Positions 56,103 through 64,000 of a stretch of DNA of 64,000 nucleotides are shown here, piece after piece; within the stretch, counting starts at the first letter, position 1, and each line of letters begins with the position of its first letter. The DNA lies in NCBI GenBank assembly GCA_037893225.1, contig JAZGUH010000123.1, positions 2,091,001 through 2,155,000 on the forward strand. Direction: 5' to 3'. A program made the position numbers and the translations under genes. Below the pieces are notes generated by a model that saw nothing but the letters and a program-made list of their open reading frames with translations, was not told the origin of the DNA and did no database searches. This DNA comes from Hippasteria phrygiana (lineage: Eukaryota; Echinodermata; Asteroidea; Valvatida; Goniasteridae).

Positions 56103-56255
56103 TTAACCCTCCTATACTTATAACTATCACAGCCTATCAAAACTCTAAACACCAACTCTGACAGTTTGTGTGTGTTTCATTACAATCTGTCATTTGATAG
56201 GTTTTGATCTGTACAGCAGCTCGGTCGATTTTGGCCCTGAGAACAGGAGGGTTAA
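56103..56255. mobile_element. TTAA MITE family C, copy 3
   Basis: TTAACCCTCCTATACTTATA at the left and GAACAGGAGGGTTAA at the right, in WDR55 intron 1. The right part (TTTTGGCCCTGAGAACAGG) matches the copy at 63569 rather than the copies near 49-50 kb, which marks two subfamilies. Confidence 0.87.
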
Positions 56256-56679
56256 TAGAGGTCGCTATGTTCATGGAGGAAGGATCCTTTCATATATTTT
56301 GAAACATGGTGACAGTACTAGTGCCTGAGCTGGTTTGGTAGACCGTTGCTGATAGGTTGATGTAGTTTTATTTAGAAGCTACTCTCTGATCAGGCATGCA
56401 ACTTTTCCTCGGATCAGCAGATTTCCTCGTTTTTCATTTTACACTTATGTCATTGAAAATTGAAAAACACTGTACAAAATCTTGTAAAGATTGGAATTTC
56501 CTCATTTTTTGTTAATTCCAAGTTGCATGCCTGTCTGATTGGTCCACAATAGCGAGGGGATTGTATCGTGCAGTGTGTCTGAGTGTCAATTTGCAAGCTC
56601 GCCACAGAAAAACCAGCCAAGAAGAAAGTCATGTTTTCTCCCAAATTACTCATTTTGAAAAAAATAAGGTCAGCATAAT

Positions 56680-56816
56680 TTAACCCTAACCCTCCAGGGC
56701 ATTTTGGCTAGAACCCTGCCAGACACATCAGATTGCATCGTTTGTCAAATTGACTTGTGAAGAGTGCAGCAAAGCTGTCAGCACAGATGCACTATGCTGC
56801 GTCTGGCAGGGTTATA
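56680..56816. mobile_element. TTAA MITE family D, copy 5 (right end lost)
   Basis: Reverse orientation: TTAACCCTAACCCTCCAGGG at the left, GCTGCGTCTGGCAGGGTTAT at the right, where the terminal TAGGGTTAA is missing. In WDR55 intron 1. Confidence 0.8.
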
Positions 56817-56985
56817 AAGAAAGTTGTCTGAGGCTCCAAACTTTGGAGCGACAAAACTTTTTTTAAGAATAGAAAACCGGAGTGTCTTAAACTCCACAAT
56901 CGCCCTATCCAAGGCCGCTGGGGAAAGCTGGTGAACATTAGCACTCTTGCAGTAATGGTAATATTTTTTCCCTTCATGTCATCAG

Positions 56986-57092
56986 GCACCAAAGCCCAAG
57001 ACCATTGTATCCCATGACATGATTTCAAGGCTGAGCTGTCACCCTATTGACCATATAGTGGCTGCAGCCTTGATGGATGGCACAGTTAAACT
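56986..57092 (+). CDS. WDR55: WDR55 coding exon 2 (WD repeat 1 start)
   Basis: A 107-bp exon with acceptor TGTCATCAG|GCACC and donor AAACT|GTAAGT. It encodes APKPKTIVSHDMISRLSCHP then IDHIVAAALMDGTVKL, the first WD blade. Human WDR55 has 'ASGLAFHPARDLLAAGDVDGDVFVFSYS' here. Phase 0 in, phase 2 out, joining exon 3 so that the split codon reads Leu. Confidence 0.88.
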
Positions 57093-57284
57093 GTAAGTGA
57101 AAGGGACCTGTCATAGGAATATTTCAGACACACAACGCTTGCTGTTCATGACTTACAGATATATTGCAAAATATCCAAGAGATTCAAGGAGATCAAAGTG
57201 GACATATTTCCAGAAATTGGAGTATATAGGAAATTCATAAATATTGTTGCTTATTACTTTTGATTGAAATCACCCAATACAAGG

Positions 57285-57505
57285 CCAAAAGCCACTCTAG
57301 GTAAAGGGTTACGATCAGAGGTGGTAGGGTTGGCAACATTTTGAATTGCCAACCCTACCGCCCTGAAGGTTTTTCTGGGCTTCGGCCTAAATAGAGGATA
57401 ATTCTTCAACAGATTCCAGAGAAATTATCCCAATTTTCAGACCTATAGCCCCAGGCAGGGTAACTTTCACCATCGGTGAGACCAACTCACCTCCCCCTTT
57501 GCCCA
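57285..57505. repeat. Interspersed repeat family G
   Basis: AAAGCCACTCTAGGTAAAGG, GGTAGGGTTGGCAACATTTT and AGAGAAATTATCC match, inverted, the segment 43815-44040 in PGAP2 intron 3. A partial copy may lie at 635-830 (GGCCAAAGGCCACTCAAGGT). Probably an old retroposon or MITE; the ends are unknown. Confidence 0.7.
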
Positions 57506-57591
57506 ACTTGTACTAAGTGTACCCTCAGTGGCATCGATGTTCAGAATACTGAAATGTTTTTATTGTAACCATGCAACTAAATGTGGAATCT

Positions 57592-57740
57592 TAACCCTAA
57601 CCCTCCAGGGTATTTTGACTAGAAACCCTGCCAGACTCATCAGATTGCATACTTTGTCACATTGACTTGTGTGCAGAGTGCATTAAGGTCAAGCTGTCAC
57701 CACAGATGCACTGTGCTGCGTCTGGCAGGGTTAGGGTTAA
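57592..57740. mobile_element. TTAA MITE family D, copy 6
   Basis: Reverse orientation and complete: TTAACCCTAACCCTCCAGGG to GGCAGGGTTAGGGTTAA, with TTAA at both edges, in WDR55 intron 2 just left of the Harbinger-type element. Confidence 0.86.
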
Positions 57741-57980
57741 GTCTCAACTCCTCACTTGATATCACTGTTTTACACCCTGCCAGTTCCTATTGATTTCCAA
57801 TGCTTAAAGGTCTGTGGTGAGTGTGACTTGTGCCTCATTTTGTTGGGTTGGGCTATTAGAATGACATAAATGTAGTCTTTACGTTGGAGTGTCTCCCCCT
57901 TCTCCCGGTTTTGCAGATATTTTGCAATATAAGAAACATTGTTGCCAGTAATTATTCTGTTGGGTATTGAACTGTATTTA

Positions 57981-60900
57981 GGGCAGACACCAGAAATACA
58001 CAGACCGTTCGCACGCGTCCGGACGGGTTCCTTCCCGTTCTGAACGGCCTCCGTTCCTTCCCCGTGCCGAACGGCCTTTCGAACGCGTTCCTTGGAAAGC
58101 TTGTATGAGAGTGTATTGTTATGTTAATAGGCCGTTCCTTTGCGTGCGTGAACGGGTCATCACTAAAGAAGATCCGAAGTGCATGATGCTTAGGGAAAAA
58201 CTCTGTACCGAATTTAGCTTGGAATTAAATCTGATTTGTAATTTAAAAACCGGACATCGACTGCCATTATATACCGGGTCATACACCTTCCAGTTTTTGA
58301 TAGCCAGTAGGCCTATTGTCACAGTTCTTTTTCGCAGTGTTCAAATTCCTCAGTGAAATATCACAAAGGCCTATGCCTAACATTTCAGTCCAATCATGAA
58401 GCTAGCCTGAACAAAATCTTCCTTGTCATTGGTTATATTCTCACAGGCCTATATCAACAAAGGCGCCGACTCAAAGAATTTTCCCTGACCCACTTATCTC
58501 CGAAATAAGATACCGGTAGATCGTATTACTTATGTTGTCAGTCGGCTGTCAATCATTGACTGGAAGGCTCTTCCGAGAATTTTTTTATTTATTTTTTAAA
58601 TCACTCGTAATTTTATTATCCGGATGAATTTATTCCTCTCTTGGTCCCAACCGTAAATCACAAGAATCCTAGTCTAATGCCAAGTAAGCCAATTTTACGA
58701 AGAATTTGTTTTTCTCTTCTCGTTAGTAATAGTCTGAAAAAAATCCACTGCCTAGTAAATTCCCAAATTCCCTCATTATCTAATTAAAGAAATTATATGG
58801 GTAACAGCGCTTATTATCTGCTTGTCTTGAATTCACTAACTAGCTAGTCCATCCGTAAACAAGACAAAAAAATGAAGCATTGCTTATTGCTTGCATCATC
58901 CATTAATTTAAACAATCTGAAAATCTTTTTCAAAAATTTACGGAACTCCCAAACACGTTCTCAGCAGATTTCAGGAGGAAATTTAATACGATTTATGTCC
59001 AGATTTCTTTTAATCTAACAAAACACGATCTCCTACCTATGTCATTAAATTAACAGGCCTTTGAAAAAATGTTTTCTAATAAATGGCCATTTCAAGATAA
59101 GAATAAAATTTGTTGCATTATGATATTCATCTTCCTGTATAGTGCAGAAACCTCCGCTGGAGTACATGTATACTCGCGCACATTATTATATCTTGTGTTA
59201 TCTTTGGTGTATATGAAAAAAAAGAAATTCTGAGCCCTGGAGCATATATTACGTACCCTTCATCAGTAATATTCCAAAGATTAAGTTTATTTTGGGTTCT
59301 CTAGTTTTTGGCGAGCTGCAATACAGATGCGTGCCTATTTGTTTTGTTATATTAAAATGGATAGAATGAGATTCGGATGGAGACGGGATTGGATTAATAT
59401 TAGTTGTAGTGAGGATGGAAGTGGTGTGGGGCATCCCCCTCCCGCCTTTAGCAGCGAGCCATGACGGCTTTGCCGCAGAAAAAAGAACGAACTTTAAAGA
59501 TTTAAGGGGAAATTTATTTTCGGTTTTCTGATTTGGGAGGAAATATGCATTGATTGTTCTCATTTATTCAGTCTACGGCCATTATATTCTTAGGCTAAAT
59601 ATAAATGTACGTTACACTTGTAAATAAAATACTTTTGAAAAGTCCTGGTCTTCATTTTTAGGAGGGGGTACTGGAGGGGGTACTGGACTTATGCTTAGTT
59701 CTTGTTTTCGAAGGAAATAAACTGTGGAAGACTTCTATGTTACTTGAGAAATGGACCTATCAATGAATTTCAAATGTTTTAATCAGAGCCGAAAACTATT
59801 GTTAACATTGTTATAACAGTATTTTTATGACGTTGGTAGACATGGTATAAGTTAAACATGAATATGTATGAAGCTATACACGTACGTCACAAGCTAATTG
59901 TCTAGGCAATATTGTTACTATGGACACGCCGTCAGATCTGAAATTCCCATGTTTGGGCGGTCCCCTGGAATGTTAGCATCACCTCATTGGTGAAGTAATA
60001 TCGTCGTCATGACTTGACTGTTTTGCACTAGGAAAAGTTTCTACACATATTCTTGGCTATGAGCCAAACTGCCTACGTCTGTCTTTTGACGCGCCAAGAC
60101 GATTGTTTTGAGTTAAGTTGCCAACGGCTGTTTAGTGTGCTAACTCATTCAGCTTAGACTTAGGAAGGAATTTTCAATATATTTTTTTCATACCACGTTC
60201 ATAATTTAATCAAAGAAAGTAAGAATGATTGCAGATGTTAAAGTAACATAAATCATCCAAGTATAATTCGTATTATGTTTGCCTCTGGTACTGCAGTTTT
60301 TGGAGTTTTAAATCTGTGCAACCAGTGGGGTATTCTGAAAAATGGAATAATCACATTGTCAGGGTCCACTTGATAATGTATTTAATACACAGTACACACT
60401 TTACTGAATCTGTTTTGTTTATTATCAGATACTGCCAGCTTAGGTGTTTTATGCTAAAATGTCGACACATTAAAATCTTCATAAACGATGCAAAAATTAA
60501 CTGGATATGTTTTAAGCTCAACAAAGAAATTTGGCAAAAGTACATGTACATCGTTCAGCCAATCATAGTAATCTGATCAGAAATCATGTTCACACTTTCA
60601 AATTCTTTTTCAGGAAGGTTGTATACGTAAAGCCAGCGTCAAAATCATTAAAAAAATAGATTGTTTACTAATGCTGATAATCCTGATAATAACAGAAGGC
60701 TTCGAAATAGTAAAATGGAATGGTAAAATAATTGGAAGTGTCATAATAACCACAACTCCTATTGTCAAGAACGAACGAGTCCGTGCCCCTACAATGTAGT
60801 ACCGGTATATTAAACCATGGAGTTAGGAAACTCCATGATTAAACCATAGGGATAGAGCTCTATGGTATAACTGAGCATAGGCCGACAAACTGTAGTCATG

Positions 60901-62716
60901 TAGGCTGTAACATCTGTTGGGGTTCTTGGCTTGACACTCAATGTCAAGAGTCGAGTCCATTGCAAGTTTATTCAGCCCGTCGTGACGGTGCAGCATTGTT
61001 TGCAACTACAGAGCTCAAAATCCGCCTGCAAATTTTTAGGCACAAGGAAACGGGAGAGATCGAGAAGGTGCGTGGCGCACGCTGTTCATGTATCGTCCGG
61101 TATGTAGCATGATGACCGTACACTGCGTGCGGCGCGGCGCGGGCAGCACTAGCAGCCGGCCCCACACTGTACAAGTACAAATGTATGGTACTGTACTTTA
61201 TGCATCTAGCACAGTACATACGCACAGCGCATAGGGCCGGCAGGCCCTGAACATGTACAATGTACATGTACGTACAATAGGGAGCACGCTCTTGGTGCGT
61301 GATACGAGTTCATTGCTTTCTTATTTGGTTGCCCTAAACTTGACCCGAAACTGAAACAGCCGTCAGCACGTGTTGCAAGTCTCGGAGTCATCCTGGGAAT
61401 TTCCCACGCACAGGTAAACCAGACAGAGCAGAAACTCGCCGTTCCCAGGCAACATAATTACCATGGCAACATAAGAATTTGATATTTACTAGAGTGTTGA
61501 AAATTTTATTTTTGTCAACTACATTTTCCTGGGAATATTTCGACAAATATAATACAATTAACTATTTATGGAAACTGATTTGAAACAACGGACAGTGTAG
61601 GCCTACATGTACGTACCTAACCCCCCAACCTAAAAAGGTAAAATTGCGCCATATTTTGAAGACGGATTCAAGATCGAATAAAATGTTATTCCCATTACTA
61701 GAGTTGTCATCCTCTCAAAACAATGCTGGATAGAATACACAATGTCAAACCCTCTGTTCCCCTTCCCGTCTGTATCCAACCATGGAGGAAGAACAGTCCC
61801 AACACCGGATAAATTACCCCCAACAATCAAGGGGAGCCCGTGAAGAAAGAAACTATACTGAAATTTGTTGCACGCGCCCAGCCCAATTGGATATGGGAGG
61901 CGCAACACGGAACCATTGACCAATGAAAATAAATACTATACGGCACGCAAAAAACAATTAAGCGAAGCTGGCATTACTTTTAATTCAACCGTAACTTGAG
62001 AAACAAAAAATGATACTTTAAGAGTGAACAATGGGCTGCATAAAAACCCTGGGCTGGAGTCAGCGTAAGTTTCGCAAGGGCAAACAAAATCCGCTGAATT
62101 ATTTACATGAAACCCTCCAATTATTAAAACAAAATGTACCCGGGTTAGATTACAATGAAGTATTAACATAACTGCTCACAAACACCGACACAGTAAAAAC
62201 AAAATAAGTTAGTTTACAAAAATCGTTAAGCTAGATTTCCGATGTGTATGGAAAAAAGTGTTAAATTTCTCAACTATTTTCGGCATGGGCAGTTTTTGTT
62301 TTGTTTTAGTATTTTTCCCCCATGGCAAAAGTGACACGTATTTATCGTTATCTTATTTCATTTATGCATTTATTTTGACGGAAATTTTGAGGTCGTCGTG
62401 TCTTCCAAACCCGGTCGGCACCGTTGGGAAAAATGGGGAAATATAATCATTTTCCCGATGGCGGTGTTTGCCAAGGACTGCCCGTATTTTCGGGCCATTC
62501 CTGCAGCGACGATTGGACACGTTTTTCTTCGCATACTTTTAGTGCCACAGGAGAATGTAGCGGTGCACAGACCGTGACGGGTCTTTTGTTGTGAAGGAAC
62601 GCGTGCAGAACGGGGGGGCCGTGAGCACGCGTTCAGAACGGGGGAGGGAGAACAAAAGATTGCGTTCCTGCCGTCCGGACGCGTGCGAACGGTCTGTGTA
62701 TTTCTGGTGCCTGCCC
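57981..62716. mobile_element. PIF/Harbinger-type element, 4.7 kb, in WDR55 intron 2
   Basis: Terminal inverted repeats of about 46 bp with one mismatch: GGGCAGACACCAGAAATAC at the left, and GTATTTCTGGTGCCTGCCC at the right. The flanking 3-bp duplications are TTA (57978-57980, 62717-62719), the PIF/Harbinger signature. GC-rich subterminal CGTTCTGAACG and ACGCGTTC words repeat inside both ends. The interior is AT-rich, and no HARBI1-type transposase or Myb-like ORF of useful length was recognised, so the element seems non-autonomous despite its size. Confidence 0.85.
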
Positions 62717-62774
62717 TTACACATTATAACAATACACAGTGTTTTTGAAACTTAAGAGTTCTGACTACGGCCCC

Positions 62775-62822
62775 CTGAACAAAGATATTGGCAAAGTGGA
62801 AGATCGTCAACATAGGGCAGAT
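62775..62822 (+). repeat. SINE family S fragment
   Basis: CTGAACAAAGATATTGGCAA and GATCGTCAACATAGGGCAG match the segment that precedes the tRNA A box in the copies at 41.9 and 47.6 kb. It lies just outside the right end of the Harbinger-type element. Confidence 0.5.
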
Positions 62823-62987
62823 GTTGGGCTTAGTTGGTAATTTGCTGTTACAGTGTGTAAGACTCCAAGCGGTTGATAGTTTTAGCAAGTTTTATTCAAG
62901 GAGACGACCGTACAAGGATTTCTCCAACACTGTTGTACAGCTTTTTTGTTTGTTTATGTATTATTTAATTTAATTTAATTTAAATAG

Positions 62988-63085
62988 GTTTTCCTACTCA
63001 TCTGAGATGCCCAATGAAGAGATCTTGTCCCTGTCAGCACACAAGAAAGCCTGCAGAGGAGTGACTTTTTCGGAAGATGGAAAAA
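62988..63085 (+). CDS. WDR55: WDR55 coding exon 3
   Basis: A 98-bp exon with acceptor TTTAAATAG|GTTTTCC and donor GGAAAAA|GTAAGT. It encodes FSYSSEMPNEEILSLSAH then KKACRGVTFSEDGK. This closely matches the human WDR55 segment '[33 protein letters not shown]' and is the strongest evidence for the gene name. The gene continues beyond base 64000. Confidence 0.92.
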
Positions 63086-63267
63086 GTAAGTAAACCACAT
63101 GGGTTGCACTGGTACGGGTGATGTATACCAAACGTATAATTGCAATCCACCATCTTAAAAAGGCCTGACAAAGATGTCACCGTCTGAGCTTTAAAGCCAG
63201 TTCTTCGGCACTGAAACTCCCAGAAGGTATGGAAGTTTTAATAAACAAGATTTCAGATTAATTAGAA

Positions 63268-63568
63268 CCCTAATGCTGCTAAATCCAGCAGGATCCAACA
63301 ATTTGATATTTCCGTTGGACCCTGTTGGATTGAGCAGCTAGTCTTACAATCCTGTTGGATTCAGCAGGCAACAGAAAAATAAGACACAGTTGGATTCTGT
63401 TGGATTTAGCAGGCAAGTCATTTTTTATTTTTAGGTACCCAGCAACTTGGCATGTTGGACTGCGTTGGATTGAGCAGGAAACTCATATGAGTCACCGTTG
63501 GACTCTGTTGGATTTGGCAGGGTAGTCCTGGGGAACCATTAGGGGGAACCATTAGGGGGTTAGCGTTT
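63268..63568. repeat. TGTTGGATTYAGCAG-rich repeat
   Basis: At least six variants of GTTGGATTTAGCAGG or its inverse (GCTAAATCCAGCAGGATCC) occur in 250 bp. The sequence ends GGGGAACCATTAGGGGG. It directly abuts family C copy 4. Similar units at 4010-4190 and 39385-39490. Confidence 0.65.
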
Positions 63569-63718
63569 TTAACCCTCCTATACTTATAACTATCGCAGCC
63601 TATCAAAAACTCTTAAACACAAACTCTCACAGTTTGTGTGTGTTTCAATCTGACATTTGATAGGTTTTGATCTGTACAGCAGCTGGGTCGATTTTGGCCC
63701 TGAGAACAGGAGGGTTAA
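63569..63718. mobile_element. TTAA MITE family C, copy 4
   Basis: TTAACCCTCCTATACTTATA to GAACAGGAGGGTTAA, with TTAA at both edges, in WDR55 intron 3. Same subfamily as 56103-56255. Confidence 0.87.
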
Positions 63719-64000
63719 TTAATAACACTTACCTTGATTTGGACTGATGGACTGCAAGTATATAATGGCTCTAAATTCACCAAGAAAACTATGAAACCTT
63801 ATAAAAGGCTCTATGACTACTGTGAATATTTTGTAGCAGATTCAGATATTCACTGCAAATGAAGAACGAGACTCAGTTTTCTGTATGAAGTGCTGCAATC
63901 CAATGACCTATCCAAGATTAATTTACAGGAATTCTATGAACGTTGTTTTTCTTAATTAATAGAGCTTCATCTACATTATATTATGTAACGCTCTGCTTTC

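Noticed and set aside
61320..61410. Plus-strand frame near CCCAAACTTGACCCGAAACT ending at CACAG|GTAAAC as a possible exon
   Set aside because: One good donor-like site and about 30 open codons, but no acceptor, no homology, and it lies inside the Harbinger-type element. Not supportable.

Overview
This is a window of animal nuclear DNA. It has intron-split genes with GT-AG junctions, tRNA-derived SINEs and many short inverted-repeat DNA transposons. The gene set and repeat style (frequent TACATGTA words, many TTAA-flanked miniature elements) suggest a marine invertebrate deuterostome, probably an echinoderm. That assignment is an inference, not something a single gene proves.

Three conserved protein genes are supported exon by exon. 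(1) On the minus strand, from about 31.7 kb leftwards past base 1, lies the 5' part of the single TBC1D1/TBC1D4-type Rab GTPase-activating protein. Three coding exons (30905-31675, 29677-30405, 14200-14298) give the first 533 residues, including both PTB-domain regions. The catalytic TBC domain lies outside the window. (2) On the minus strand, 53050 to 39685, is a complete PGAP2 gene: six coding exons with matching phases and a 258-residue product, close to the human length. (3) On the plus strand, from 54725 past the right end, is the start of WDR55, with three coding exons (acidic N-terminus and the first WD repeats). PGAP2 and WDR55 are head to head and may share a promoter. The three proteins act in vesicle traffic, GPI-anchor remodelling and ribosome biogenesis. 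Nothing suggests that they form one pathway.

Two smaller coding units are linked to transposons. A THAP zinc-finger exon (40853-41206) lies inside PGAP2 intron 5 between short inverted repeats. A two-exon BED zinc-finger ORF (20805-21616) lies inside a 1.4-kb hAT-type element with perfect 8-bp target duplications.

Most of the rest is intron or intergenic DNA filled with mobile elements. At least seven inverted-repeat families are inserted at TTAA, and several have telomere-like CCCTAACCC ends. Other elements are a 4.7-kb PIF/Harbinger-type element in WDR55 intron 2, two hAT-type elements, a Mutator/hAT-like element with an 8-9 bp duplication, Tc1/mariner remnants, a LINE reverse-transcriptase fossil, two tRNA-SINE families, minisatellites and many poly-G runs. 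Several insertions are nested and one is three levels deep, so relative ages can be read directly.
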